From positions 7,564,001-7,628,000 of the forward strand of contig CAVNZM010000008.1 of assembly GCA_963693365.1 (NCBI GenBank): 64,000 nucleotides of DNA. Reading direction: 5' to 3'. Below, piece after piece: positions 16,216-31,532 of the stretch. A program made the position numbers and the translations under genes. The number at the start of each line of letters is the position of its first letter. The first letter of the stretch is position 1. The stretch is from Amoebidium appalachense (taxonomy: Eukaryota; Ichthyosporea). The notes beneath the pieces are model-generated. The model did not search any database. It was not told where the DNA came from and worked only from the letters and a program-made list of their open reading frames with translations.

Positions 16216-18163
16216 TCATTCAAATTCAAAGTTAAAGGGCGCCGGCGCCGGCATGGTGACTGCGGGGGCACTGTTGTCCACCATGGTTGCCGTGGGCCAC
16301 CCGCCAATACTCATCTCGATCCCCCCCAAAGCGGGCAAATACTCCATCTGACCCGTATACTCCTTAAAGGAGAACTTCTGGCCCTTGTCGCTGGCGTCGC
16401 ACGCCATGAGCATCATCGGCGGGTCGTATTTCGACTGCGTCTTTGTGAACCCGACACACATCTCCGTCGTGCCGTTAACGAGCTTGAGAGTAGTCTCGGT
16501 GGCGTTAACGTCGACCACCCACTTGAGATCATCAAACTCAATTTCGAAGCCAGCGCCGGCCGGCGCACCGATTGTCGGGCACCGTCTCGAAACCAACGCG
16601 ATTCCGGCCGCCACCGGCCCGTCGGGCATCAGGCAAGTCTCGTTTCCGACACGGAGCTCGCTAACTTGGCCCGAGGACCCAGAGGAGGGCCCGACGCGCA
16701 CGAACATTTTCGGGGGTACCGGTCCACGTTCCGCAATGTTCATGTCCTCGTTTGCGACCGCGACGAACCGCTCAAGGGTGGGCATGGAAAAGCTCGACGA
16801 GGGAAGGGTGCAGTGTGAATAGGCGAGGAACGCACGGGTGTCCCTGTTAGAGTTGCTGAGTGTCGAGGGGAGCTTGTTCATTGAGTCGTAATTGAGGCTG
16901 GGCGTGGACGGTTGGTCGCCGACGACGTAAATGGTGTACGTGGACATGTCGTACATGTATCCGAGCGTCTCGCTGGTGTTGTGGCAGAGTTCCAAGGGGC
17001 GCACGCTGGCAAGGTAGTTCTGGAAACTGGCGCCGTTGGGGAGCTTCGTCGGCTGCTGCATTCTATAGCTGTTTTTGTTGTTAGGGTTGAACTCGTAGAC
17101 TTTGTCTTTCCCGTTGATAATCGTACAGTTAACGAAACTGGTCGCGTTTGTTGTTGTGTTCTTTTCGTGCGTGTACCCTCCGCACACCTCGAACATAATC
17201 TTGTCTGGAAGGGGCAAATTCTGCAGAGGAGTCGACTTTGCCACATCGGCGTACTGCCACGGCATCTCCCAGTCGAGCCCGACCCGGTCCGGATCCAAGT
17301 ATAGGCTAATCTCCGTAGGCTTGGTCACTGCCTCGAGGGGAGGAATGCCCCCGAGTATTTTGTCCTTGTCGGTGCACATGGGCTTGACCCCTTCAGGGGC
17401 CTTGCTCCCTACAGTTCCGTCAGCGAACGAGGACGTTGCCGTGGGTGAAATGGCGCGCACTCGCGGGGTTGACGCTGTGTATTTCCATCCGTCGGTCGCG
17501 GAATCCGATGAGAGAACTGGCCCGTTGTATGTGTTCATCGGAGTGGTGACGCAGACATTGCGGATGTCGGTTTTGGTGGTGCCTTGGGCCTTGGTTGCCA
17601 CAATGTCGTAGCAGAGTTCGTAGTTGGTTGCTCCGTCCACCTTGCCCCAGGAAGCGATGATTTCCTTGCTCTCAACCCTGCGGCAGCAGCAAGCATTAAT
17701 TTTTTTGTTATTGGTTGTCAAAATTATATAGCGTCTTAAGGCTCAGAAAACCAAGGAGAAGAAGAAGAAGGAAAAGAAGTGGGCAACAAACTTTACAGTT
17801 AAAGGTGGGAATCATACAAAAAAAAGGGCAGAACAAAAAGACTTCTAGGTCACATGGCTGCTCAGTCACATGCGCCTGCAGGGTCGAACGGAATATTAGC
17901 ATGGAGTCAATTACGACAGAACCAATTTAGAGCAGGTTTCACAGTTACACTTACTTGTCAATGATGAGCTCTGTGGCTTTAACAAGTGCAAATTCAAACT
18001 TCTGGGGCGCCGAAAGTGTGGTGGCACCGGCACCTGCCGCTGCCACTCCTTCGAAAGGATCCTGCACCACTGGGGTGGCTGGTGCGGTTTCGGCTGCCGG
18101 CGCGGCGGAGCACCCTGACGCCGCGACAAGGGCCACGGCACCAACAAACAGCGCGCTAGACAT
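16216..18163 (-). CDS. secreted FN3-like / ricin-B-like beta-trefoil glycoprotein (two exons)
   Basis: Exon 1 is 18163-17955 and exon 2 is 17677-16216; together they make 1671 nt, or 556 residues. The donor is AA|GTAAGT and the acceptor GCCGCAG|G, and the phases agree (AA+G gives Lys). Residues 1-20 are a signal peptide ending in an S-A-A-P-A type site, so the protein should be secreted. An FN3-like segment spans the splice site (E-F-x-L-V-K-A-T ... A-S-W-x-K-V-x-G-A-T-N-Y-E-L-C-Y). A middle region has several N-x-T/S sites. The last ~150 residues resemble a degenerate ricin-B-type beta-trefoil (C-L-x-P-x-G-P-V ... C, then M-A-C-D ... K-G-Q-K-F-S-F). Such modules usually bind sugars, so adhesion or wall binding is a reasonable inference; no catalytic domain is visible. 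The gene ends with TGA. GC content and codon use are clearly coding-like. Confidence 0.8.
17678..17954 (-). other. phase-2 spliceosomal intron
   Basis: GTAAGTGTAACTG donor at 17954 and a pyrimidine-containing CTGCTGCCGCAG acceptor ending at 17678. The intron is 277 nt and falls two bases into a codon. Confidence 0.8.
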
Positions 18164-18318
18164 GATTGTTTCTTTCCTTGCTCACAACGAAGTAGAGTAA
18201 TAAGTTAGTGAGAAAAAAGTTAAAATCGAACACAGATTGCTTTTCAGTGAACTCGAGGTTCGGAGCTGTTCCAACCGCGGTGGAACTGGTCGAGTGAGGA
18301 GTGGCTCGGTCGGGTCTG

Positions 18319-18333
18319 GTTATATACCCATTG
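18319..18333 (-). promoter_or_regulatory. CCAAT plus TATA promoter of the FN3/beta-trefoil gene
   Basis: On the minus strand the order is CCCAATGGG followed immediately by TATATAAC, about 160 bp upstream of the ATG at 18163. Confidence 0.6.
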
Positions 18334-18369
18334 GGAGATCTCACTATACCCCCATGGCTAGACAGGAAT

Positions 18370-20030
18370 TGGTGGGGGGGTTTATGTCGTGACTTTTATT
18401 CAACTACCTAAGTTGTACATGTGGACGATATACAAGAGCCTGGCAGATGCAATAGACAGACGGTGGTGAAAAGGATGTGGAAAACATGTGAGATAGCACA
18501 TCAGAAAATTTTCGACAGTATAGCCATTGAGTGCGCAATAATTATCAGTCCCTGGCAAATTTCCAAGATTAACTTAGTTGAAATCAAATACATTGGGTAA
18601 GAGAGTGACATCTTCAGAAGAAAAGCGTTGCAAGTTACATATAGAGCATTTTTTATCCAGCAAAGCACCAAAATCAAAAAACACTAAGTAGAGCAGAGAG
18701 CTACACAAACTGCTGGTAACCTGGTCTGACGCGGCTTCTTTTTCTTAAACCCACGGTTCGAGTATAGCTAAAGTGCAACAACCCTACAAGTTTTGGGGGA
18801 GTTTAGGAATTTCCTGTCCGCATTTAAGATACGGCGAATCATGGCCACATGCGTCAGTCGCACATGAGTCGTGACATGACCTGTTTTTGTAAGCACGTTT
18901 ATAACTATGTAGCTCCATTGAATATGATTAAAAAGTTTGTTGCATTATAAAAGGCCAGCAGTATGTATCTTAAATAAATAGTGATGGGCTTATGTGCGTT
19001 GGCTTAGGGGTAGGGGCTGACCTAGTCACTTTGAGTGCTGTGTCGCTGCGGCCATACATACCTTGTATGTTGCCGCAGGCGACAGTTACCACTAGACAAA
19101 GTTTGATCGCGTGTAATCGGATCCTGCTTTACGAGCGGCGATTGGTTCAAAATTACTTAAACCCAGCCTACCAGTCAAAAGAAGACATGATCTGCTTGCC
19201 CAGCGGCTTTTTTAAGCAATGAAATTAAATGTTTGCTTTAAAATGTTTAAGCATTCCGATTAGTCATTACAAATTGAGCGATCTGATTGGTCATTACAGC
19301 CTATAGGTCCACGCAATAAAAAGTGTGTAAACCCCTATAGGACCCGGCCGGAGACGTCCCGCAGCGTCGTAGACCGCCCCAGCCACTTCCGTAAGCCAGC
19401 GGGTACAAAGCCTTGGAGACTATTTTAGGGCTGACCCCAACTTTCCATGTGGGCGGAAACCAATTTTATCTGGAATGCATAACGGTGCAATCTCTGGTGT
19501 TTCATTGGATTCCATTTTTTTCTGCTTTGCCAGGTTGGGCAATTGCACGATCTAAGAAATTTATATTCTGCTATTCGGGCCCTTTGGGGTTTGTACCCGC
19601 GAACTTTACCTTGCAAGCGATTCGGGGGTCTACCCAACTCAGGATTGTACTAACTACAGCTTCTATTCTTCCCAATATATATCACTGAAGTATCCAAAGT
19701 TGTAGGCAACATGTATGTACATATGTATATTTTTAATCGTGATTCGTCCCGCAGCGTACCTTTGCATGCATTCCTGTTTCGGACCGCCGGGATAAAAATC
19801 ATGTGAAATCATTTCATAAGTATTACATAGTGACCTCAGTGAGTCAAGTTCGTGGTGGGTCCCCGAACTTCCGCGCATGCGGGCACAGCTGTTAGTCATG
19901 CTGGCACTGCAGTGATGACAAAAGATGAGAACTTCTAATACTCGAATTAGCATTTTCGCTAGCGTCTCCTACAACATACAAGAGGTATCCCCATCATCAG
20001 GTATGTACAGTATACTTCGAGGCACTTCAA
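18370..20030. other. intergenic, no gene seen
   Basis: 1.6 kb of mostly unique sequence. No open frame has domain or splice support. One extended CCAAT motif lies near 19283. Confidence 0.5.
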
Positions 20031-20038
20031 GCAGCACA

Positions 20039-21060
<1,022 letters not shown>

Positions 21061-21479
21061 CCTCCTCTATCTCTCTCCGAGGCACCCTTCTCTGTCTACC
21101 TCTTGCCTCAAACCCAACCGCCCCACCCCTTCCCACCAATCCCCTTCTCTCCGAAAGGCTTTCCGAGGCTCTTTCTCACCACTCCTCTTCCCCCCCCTCC
21201 CCCCCTCCCCCCCCCCCCCGGAATCATCCAGCTTGAAACACTGAAACACTCGAGCTCAGAAACTAACGGCAACATCATCGAATTTCTGTAAATTAGCACA
21301 ATGAATTTCTCTAAACTATCTTCCTCCAAAAGATTTTAGGGCAGAACTCAATGATTCTCGAGTAGGCCACGCGGATATTCTGCCAAAAATTTAACAGACT
21401 CTGACCGAATGATTTCTGTTTGTAACAGTCACTGGCACGGTGTGCCCTGAACTGAGGTTGAATGATGATCGATCAATCT

Positions 21480-21629
21480 GCCACCGAGAAGGGTCACCCG
21501 CAACTTGTAAATTGATGCAAATATATGCAAATATATGCAAATATATGCAAATATACTATGCAAATATATGCAAATATATGCAAATATATGCAACGTTAAC
21601 TTGCGGGTGACCTGGGCCCTCCGAGTGGC
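21480..21629. mobile_element. small palindromic element carrying an ATGCAAAT array
   Basis: The inverted arms gccac-cgag...ggtcacccgcaa (from 21480) and ttgcgggtgacc...ccgagtggc (to 21629) enclose a decamer array ATATGCAAAT repeated about eight times (21514-21591). Size and arm structure resemble a MITE. I could not identify a target-site duplication. Confidence 0.5.
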
Positions 21630-21911
21630 TATAGTTGGACCCTTCATAGGCCTTCAACTGAGTCGGACTTCACTTCAAAAAAGGCCTTGAGTTTGGTTTG
21701 CGGACTCAACCAAACACGCCAAAAGATTTCCAAAAGTTAACTTCAACCCCGGACTCACTCCTTATAGTTTATCATTATGATACTCCAAGTTAACGCAGCA
21801 GTGTTTAATCAATCTGAATTAGAGTGGCGGTAGCTGTGTGACATTTTATATATATAGGTGAATTCTTTTTGTTCAGGGCTCTCATCATGGTCGGCGGCGC
21901 TTACTGAATAT

Positions 21912-22986
21912 CTCCCCTCCCCCCCCCCCCCCTCCCCTCTCCCCTTCCCCCTTCTCCCCCCCTCCCCCCCCCCCTCCCCCTCCCCGGGCCCTCGTTCCTG
22001 AGCCCCGGTGCCCCTTTCTCTATCCTTGGCTCCCCCCCTCCCCCTTCCGCCCCTCTCTCAAGTTCTTCTTCCCTCCCGAGCGCCGCCTAGGCCTTCCCTT
22101 ATGCACAACTTAGCCTAGAAGCGTAGCTATCTGGTGTCATAAGTGTTTGAAGCTGAAGTAACACTGTTGTCGACTCGTATCAACATAGATTCCGTGACGA
22201 GCCGGGGAGCTATATCCGAAGGAGTGTGTTACACTCAGAGGGCCGGGGCTGTAGGCAGGGTGGGAAGGGGCCTGTGATGGGTGGGGGGGAAGGTGGGGGT
22301 GGGGGGAGGGGACAGGAGAGGGCAAGGCAAGGGAGAGGGGATGGGGAGAGGGGGGACTTAGGGTGGGGAGAGGGCCGGGGAGAGGGGGGAGGCGGAGGAA
22401 GGAGGGGAGGGGGGGGGGGGGGGGGGGAGGGGGGGAGGGAGGAGGGGGGAGACGAGTGAATTTGCGACTACAGCTTTGTTTTCGTAGATTACTATATCAA
22501 ACAATCTTTTTCCATCACCTGAGTTGGAGACACGGGGGGGGGGGGGGGGGGGGAGAGGGGTAGGGAGGGGAAGGGGGGGGGGGGGGGGGGGGGGGGGGGG
22601 AGGGGGTAAGGGGAAAAGGGTGGGGGGGGGGGGAGCGGGGAGGATGGGAGAGAGGGGAAAGTTTCTTTATTCGGACTGTTAAGTGAGGTAGGGGGCTTGG
22701 TGCCGTGATGTTCATGAGTTTGGGAAGAATGTGCACTTGGGGAAGGGGAAGGGGGGCCGCTTTTGTGTGTGTATGTGTGTGGGTTGGAGGGGGGGGGGGG
22801 GGGGGGGGGAGAAGGGGGGTCTACTCGAGACGTGGCACAAAAATAAACAGTGAGCTTGAAAAACAAATGAACCTTAGAAGCAAGCACACAGGGTCCAGCC
22901 AGACACACATGCATGCAGGTGCACATGGCCGAATAGACGCGTGCACGGGTAGCTTTGCGTGTGCGCGCTTGCACACACACACACAC

Positions 22987-23038
<52 letters not shown>

Positions 23039-23111
23039 ACACACACATGGGCACGCACAAACACACACACACACACTACACTGTGACTAGCACATACGTA
23101 AACAATGGGTG

Positions 23112-23151
<40 letters not shown>

Positions 23152-23240
23152 ACACACACACACTTTCCACACACATGTTCCACACACACACACACGAGCA
23201 CACACAAACACACACACACGCACACACACGAACACACAAG

Positions 23241-23311
<71 letters not shown>

Positions 23312-23324
23312 GCACACACACACA

Positions 23325-23356
<32 letters not shown>

Positions 23357-23625
23357 GTTACGTGCACATACATCACATAGGCATGGACCACTATGTCCCA
23401 ACCCATGCACTTACAATTTGTTCCTGTTGACCCCCCCCCCCCCACCCCCGACCCCCCGACCCCCCCCCCCTCCCCCGACCTTCCCCCCCCCCCCCCCCCC
23501 TCCCCCTCCCCCCCCGGGGAGCCCATGCTCCATGCTTCTGGTTTTCTTGACACAAATTCTCTATCCACCCGTACTCTCCTCCCTGCCATCCAGCCCCCCC
23601 CCCTCCCCCCCCCCCCCCCCCCAAT
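21912..23625. repeat. poly(C), poly(G) and (CA)n blocks
   Basis: C-rich runs at 21912-22060, G-rich runs at 22280-22450, 22535-22640 and 22788-22811. CA tracts with variants cover about 22974-23357, and C-runs about 23430-23622. No gene is supported inside. Confidence 0.9.
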
Positions 23626-24300
23626 CCCTCCCTACCTCCCACCCATCCCCTCTCCATCTTGAAAAAAAAATATAAACGAAAAGGAAATGGAAAGGAAAGT
23701 CTTTTACCAAATCTCACCAAAACAAACACTTCTACAACCAAGTGCAGGTTGCTCACCCCGACAGGCTCTTACACCACCTGTGCACGCAGATAGTCGGAGT
23801 CAAGGGAAAATGGCAGCGTCTGTGTGAGTTGAAAGGGGGGTCATTGAGAAATTATAATTTCTCAAAGACCAAAAAAAACCTAGAGAAAAGCATGTCGGTT
23901 CGTTGGCATGAGCTCGGTGTAGCCTATAGGTGCTCAATTTGTTTTAAGCAAATATTAATTTCTCGCTTTTTGTGCTTTATAACCTGGTGGGGTAGGCCAA
24001 CTGTTCCAAGCAAAAATCTCACTCCGATTGTAGGTTGTTGGAGCGCCCTTTACAAAAGGACTACATTTATTTTCATCAATATTGACCGTGTTGTGGGCCA
24101 AAAATGAAAATAACCGTTTCTTGCCTACTAATATATGTACAGCACAAGCGCATGTTCACGATATAACGCCCAAATTCAATCCTTCGTAACTTTCTAAATT
24201 CAACAGAAATGCCTAAAGGCACATTTCAAAACGACCTTCACCGTGTCATATATTTATACAAAATATCTGTCTTCTATCTACAGAAAAGCAGTGGGATTTT
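23626..24300. other. intergenic, 3' flank of the zinc-finger gene
   Basis: Mostly unique AT-rich sequence. A 121-codon frame at 23742-24107 on the + strand has no recognisable feature and I do not call it a gene. Confidence 0.45.
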
Positions 24301-25023
24301 TCAATACGGGTTGCTAGATCCGGACTTGAAATTCGGTGGCAGCTCTCCGCGTGCTTTGTGGATCTTCCTCAAATGGTTGCGCAAGCTGTTTGGGCCGGTG
24401 TAACCCTTTTTGCACACGGGGCACGTCGTCTCCTTGCTTGTGCAATACTTTGTGCCCTTGGTTTTCGACGGCCCGCGCTTGCTCGTCGTTTTTACCACCA
24501 TCTTATTCTGAGAGTCGCAGTCACTTACCGAGCCGGAGGAAGAACAGGGGGAGGGCGGGGTGTTGGGTGGTGATTCGAGTTTGCAGGGTGCGGAATTTGA
24601 AGAAGTGGAGAGAAGCGAAAGAATACTGTCGATTTCTTGGACAAGAAGCTGTGTCTCGCTGACTGGGGTGGAGGTGGCGGAGTTCTCCGCACTCGAGGCG
24701 CCGAAAAACGAATGTGAATATCGGGTGTTTCTGTAGGACGGGTAGGAATATGTGGACATTTCGTGCGTGTTGTTTGCAAAGCTTGTAACTGGTGCGTTCA
24801 CGTAGTCGATTGAGAGCGGTGAATACGGGCAGAAATCCGCCTTTGGTGTCTGTTGTTGCTCGTTTGTGGTGAAGGAGAGGCACTGAGCGTTTATGAGAGA
24901 CAAGGTCTCCGAGTCAAACTGTTCAAACTGTGCGCGGGTGGCGTGTGCGCGCTGCCTGTGTGTGTCTACTGCTTGCTCGTATTGAGCTGCGTACCTGCTA
25001 GTGGTATACATTGCGCAAGACAT
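24301..25023 (-). CDS. single C2H2 zinc-finger protein (copy 1)
   Basis: Likely nuclear DNA- or RNA-binding protein of 240 residues, apparently intronless. Ser/Thr/Gln/Tyr-rich low-complexity sequence fills the first 170 residues. It is followed by a basic P-S-K-T-K-G-x-K-Y box and one C2H2 finger near the C-terminus (24355-24423: C-x2-C-x12-H-x4-H, C-P-V-C ... H-L-R-K-I-H). The finger and the P-x-K-T-K-G-x-K-Y box recur in the gene at 40.5-41.1 kb, as does a K-A-D-F box near residue 61. A helical segment L-L-V-Q-E-I-D-S-I-L-S-L-L lies in the middle. The start is the first ATG after a TATA box 70 bp upstream; the stop is TGA. A single finger is usually too little for specific DNA recognition, so partners or a different role are possible. 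Confidence 0.7.
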   Translation of the reverse strand: MSCAMYTTSRYAAQYEQAVDTHRQRAHATRAQFEQFDSETLSLINAQCLSFTTNEQQQTPKADFCPYSPLSIDYVNAPVTSFANNTHEMSTYSYPSYRNTRYSHSFFGASSAENSATSTPVSETQLLVQEIDSILSLLSTSSNSAPCKLESPPNTPPSPCSSSGSVSDCDSQNKMVVKTTSKRGPSKTKGTKYCTSKETTCPVCKKGYTGPNSLRNHLRKIHKARGELPPNFKSGSSNPY

Positions 25024-25090
25024 GTTGTGTTTCCGTTTTTTGTATTTTTGTGCTGTGTCGAATGAAGTGATAAAACATGTGGTGGTGGTG

Positions 25091-25100
25091 GGTTTTTATA
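25091..25100 (-). promoter_or_regulatory. TATA box of zinc-finger gene copy 1
   Basis: TATAAAAACC on the minus strand, about 70 bp upstream of the ATG at 25023. Confidence 0.6.
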
Positions 25101-25936
25101 CGCGAGCGAAAGCTGGCGCCATCGACATGAACAAAAATGAATAGTGGGCATTAGTCGGGCTCATTGCTGGCGAGATCTCGCACCCATGCCATACCTAAGG
25201 CAGCGATTCGGCGAATCAAATGCGAGTGTATAGATCTGGTCCAGATCTAGAATAGCACGTAAGAGAGAGAGTAAAGAACAGGCCATAGGAAAAACACATT
25301 ATACAAGCTCTTAGATTTTTGTAGTTGCCTCGTTTCATAATTTTTATGTAATATATTTTGTATCAGGTCGTCTAGTCACCGTCAGCCGGCAACTTGAGCG
25401 GCTGTAGTGGCAGGGCAGTGCATCTGGCGGCATTCTATTGGCTAGGAAAGAAATAAATAGTAAGCGTGCGAGCACTGAATCTGATTGGTGGAACCATACC
25501 ACTCACCGATTGGTCCATGTCCGACCGTCCAATCGCCCATATATCCAAATAGACCTGCTTCTATTTACCGTGCGCCTGTCACTGAAACCTGCCGCGGCCC
25601 GCGCAACCGCGCGTGATGTATGTGCGACCTCTCGTGCGACCCTATTATTATTATTATTATTATTATTTGTTACTGGGGTTGCGGTATTTACTGCAGCTGG
25701 GGAACAGTTTAAAGGCCAACATATGACTATGTATGAGTCGCATGTCTACTACTGTGCTATGTATACGTGAGGGGGTGAAAGATTGCGCGTACTTGAAGTT
25801 GCTGATGATGGTTCGAACGTTCGTCCGAACGACGTACATGGACGCGTCAACTTGCAAATGCTTTCAGCGACCTTTGTTGTTGCTTGTGCGACAGCAGTAC
25901 TAGTGAAACTCTGATTCTGGTGCAATGGGTGAGACT

Positions 25937-25938
<2 letters not shown>
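25101..25938. other. intergenic with CCAAT motifs and (ATT)n
   Basis: Extended CCAAT motifs occur near 25480 with related ATTGG boxes at about 25446, 25509 and 25528. An ATT repeat of about seven units lies at 25645-25667. No gene is supported. Confidence 0.5.
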
Positions 25939-26027
<89 letters not shown>

Positions 26028-26058
26028 AGAGAGAGATCTAGAGAGATCTAGAGAGATC

Positions 26059-26134
<76 letters not shown>

Positions 26135-26139
26135 GAGAG

Positions 26140-28129
<1,990 letters not shown>

Positions 28130-28141
28130 TGTGTGTGTGTG

Positions 28142-28616
28142 TGTAAACAGTTGGACTAGTTAGGATAAGGCAGAGTACAACTGAATCAAAATAAAGACAG
28201 AGAACGGGTAGAAAGGCACACGCGGCCAGGTTGCTTTTACTATGGGCCGACTCAGTCTGTCTCAGACTTCACTGATGTGATCCCCGTACTGGGACGGCTT
28301 TCTTATATAGCCCCCAGGTTTCGGATCAAGGCCCAGGATTGGTTCATTGGCGGCCAGCGCGGGTGGCAACATGCCATTCGTGATTCTGGTGCGGTCCGAG
28401 CCAGTCAGACCTTTGTCCTATTTATGCAAACCTCTTATTGGTTCACTTCGTTTATGTGGTATGCAGCGGAAGAACCATATATGGTTCAATTCGTAGGTCA
28501 GAGTGAGTCCTATTGGTGCGGACATAATATTTATGTGATATTCATGACAAAGCACGAATCGTGTGCTAGTAGATCACATTCTTTAGTAAACATGTACAGT
28601 TCATGTGTACAGTTGT

Positions 28617-28621
<5 letters not shown>
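28142..28621 (-). mobile_element. solo LTR, 480 bp (family shared with 53.4-57.1 kb)
   Basis: Begins TGTAAACAG and ends TTGTTTACA on the + strand. It is nearly the same as the LTRs at 53447-53927 and 56588-57068 and the reverse copy at 50077-50556. By comparison with the complete element it is transcribed from the minus strand. Both flanks are simple repeat (GT on the left, GA on the right), so a target duplication cannot be read reliably. Confidence 0.8.
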
Positions 28622-28705
<84 letters not shown>

Positions 28706-28764
28706 ATTGGTCATATCTAAGGTTACGAAATTACAAAAAGCCTCAGTAGTACTCCTTCTGACCG

Positions 28765-29960
28765 ATCCCCCCCCCCCCCCCAAAAAAAAACAAAAAAAAA
28801 CAAAAAAAAAAAACACACACCCCACCACCACCACACATACACACACACAAACAGCATACGCTCTGCATTCTGATAGGCTAGGCCTATTCCCTCAACAAAA
28901 CCTCGCCCACCTGCAACCCAATCCCTTGCCCCCGGCCCTTTCACCGTGTACCTCTTCCCCCCAACCACACTCACATATGCTGCCAATACTATCTTTCCCC
29001 TCCTCTCCCCCCACCTCTAGATCCCTACTTTTCTCCCCCCGCTCCCGGGCCCCCCCTCCTCCCCCGGTGGCCGCTGGCCAGCGCATTCAAACATAATTGT
29101 TTTTCACTTTGTACATCCTGGCGAAACTTTACTACTGCTACAACTTCTTTTCTTTGCCGACAAAATCACTGAGTAGAGATAAAGCCACACGGTGCTCAGT
29201 TTGAGTTTCGTCCCATGGCCATTGCAATTTCATATCCCAGCCATCCCCTCCTCCTCCTCGGCCCATCCCCCCTCCCCTCCCTCCCTCCCTCCCTCCCTCT
29301 CCCTCCCCACCCCCCCTTGCGCACCCCCGCTCCCCCTCCGTTCGAGGCTCCATCCATCCCCCTCCCAAGTCCTCCTCCCCCCCCCCCCCCCCCCCCACCA
29401 CCACCACCACCACCGGTACCACTACCACCATTACAGCACACAAACACACACCCACATTTGCCACCTCTCACCTTATATTCATTTTGCTGTGTTCCGCATT
29501 TTTGTATACGCGCAATTGTACAAACATGAGCGTATCTATCACGCGGTGACATGTTTGTACAAATGTGCATGTGCAAGCACGCATACGCGCGCACACACAT
29601 TGTGAAATCAAGCACATATGCACACCCACGCACACGCACACAACTATTGACAGTGGCAAACACATACTGGCACGCGCATACAGACAGACACACTCATACC
29701 ATGTGTTTTCACACACGTGTATGCACACACGTGTACGTGGCTCAGTGACACACACCCACACACGTGCACGTGCACACGCATGCACACACGCACAGACACA
29801 CAAACACACATGCATACACACACGCGTACAACACACACGCACGCACATACACACACGCGTACAGCACACACACGTCCACACATATACACACACACGTACA
29901 CACACACGCGCACACACACACGCACACATGCACACACACACACACACACACACACACGAT
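28765..29960. repeat. C-run/A-run, C-rich and degenerate (CA)n sequence
   Basis: A C-run followed by A-rich sequence at 28765-28813, C-rich sequence at 29040-29400 with a C-run and (CAC)n at about 29378-29413, and a decayed CA array at 29580-29960. No gene is supported. Confidence 0.8.
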
Positions 29961-30352
29961 CGCACGCAAACACACCTCCCCATTCATTCCCCCATCGACT
30001 CAGTCTTCCTTCGAATATTTTATCCCCCGAATGACCACACGTTAATGCAGCATATTGCCAAACGTACGTAAAACACCGTGTGTGGAGCACATGCGCCACA
30101 GTGGCGTCGGTAAGCTTGTATACATGAATTGTCACGTGGATCTGATCAACAAATAGTCAATAAGCTTCCATAATGCATATGGGCACAGCAATGCTTGCTA
30201 ACGAAGTAGGCATCGATGTTCCATTTCTATCGCTGTGCTGACTCAGTGACCGTTTTTTTTTCCTTTTTTTTTTCCCCTTTCGTTTTCCACCGGCATCAAC
30301 ATATTTATCATGGTACAAACTCGAGAGCTGAGCATCGGCAATTAACTGTGGG

Positions 30353-31532
30353 CAGAGACTGCGGCGGGTTTTGGGCCGGCCTGGGCTGGGTCAGCCCAAC
30401 CCGCAAAAGTTTCGGGCTGGAAATGGGTTGGGTTGGGCCAGCTGACCTACTATACATATATGGCAGGTCTGTTTGCGCAAACGACATATAAGGAGGGGGG
30501 TTTTAGAAGGGGTTTTCAGAGTACTGCGCTGCGCACTTTGTTTCTTACGTATACTCGGTTTGTGCCTCCCTTAATTAGTATGTTTGGATTGTCGTCTGCT
30601 GTTTGTCGTATGGAGGAATCGTCTCTTCGTTTTTGTTTTCATTTAGTTGGGATACCTGATGGTCACCCTCTTTGTGCTTTCTTTCCCCCCCTCCCTCCAT
30701 CCCTCTTTCCCCCCGATTCACCAACCTCCACTTCTGAATGTCCTCAGCCTACCCTCTTTCAAGCTGATCCTTCGAATTCCTCTCGCTATCTCACTCCCTC
30801 TTTCTTTTCTCTTCCTGTTTTTTCTGCCTTTTCGAGTTATTACCATACGCAGTATAAGTTTCTTTCTCGTTCTCATAGAGAAATCAAAGGTAAAACTCGG
30901 TCGGCATGTGTTATGTTCCTTAGGCAACACCGTACTGATCATTATCGCTTTTTGGGAGCTTTGGCAGGATACATTTCTCCTGCTGTACGTATGGATACCA
31001 CCCTAGTAGATAAGTCTGTATGGTGCTCTGATGTTGATATTGCCTGGGAAGTTGTGCAGTGGCATTGTAATTCTTGTTCCATCGCCGCTGGTGCCACCTT
31101 TGTGCTGAACTTTTTCATCGAAAGCATGTTGATAGGTGTGAGTTTTTATGTCGCGTTTTACCTCTTTCCCTACGGGTGTCTGCTACACTGGCTGGCAATG
31201 TGAACACTTTAGACTTTTTGTTAAATTCTGTTGGTCGTCACATTGAGTATTTATATGATTTTCACACAGTGTTCAGGTATCTCAGTATGCACTTGTTACT
31301 GGATAACGCGTGAAGTTTTTATTGTCTTCTCAGTAAGCCGTGCATACTTGCATATCTTTCCGTCCAATCATTGAAATCCAGTCAAAAGAAAAAAAAGTTT
31401 TCGTCTCCTGGGGGTTGCTATATAGTGGGTTAGGGGGGTTACATGGGATCCCGGCCTAGCCCAACCCGTTTAGTTTTCGGGCTGGGCTAGTCAGCCCCAA
31501 CCCGAATGCTTTTCGGGCTGTAGTCCCGGCTG
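30353..31532. mobile_element. putative hAT-like element with GGGTTGGGC subterminal repeats
   Basis: Both ends carry clusters of inverted GGGTTGGGCC / CCCAACCCG motifs (30365-30450 and 31450-31530). Candidate termini are CAGAGACTG and ...CCCGGCTG. The layout resembles the element at 42795-43630, but the would-be 8-bp flanks do not match, so the boundaries are uncertain. A 256-codon frame inside (30433-31203, +) has no recognisable domain. Confidence 0.35.

Noticed and set aside
23742-24107. 121-codon frame on the + strand
   Set aside because: No domain, signal peptide or splice support; composition not coding-like.
28130-28630. Target-site duplication for the solo LTR at 28142-28621
   Set aside because: Flanks are GT on one side and GA on the other; array slippage makes any match meaningless.
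30433-31203. 256-codon open frame
   Set aside because: Long, but low-complexity in parts, overlaps other frames, lies in a probable transposon and shows no recognisable domain. Noted but not called a gene.
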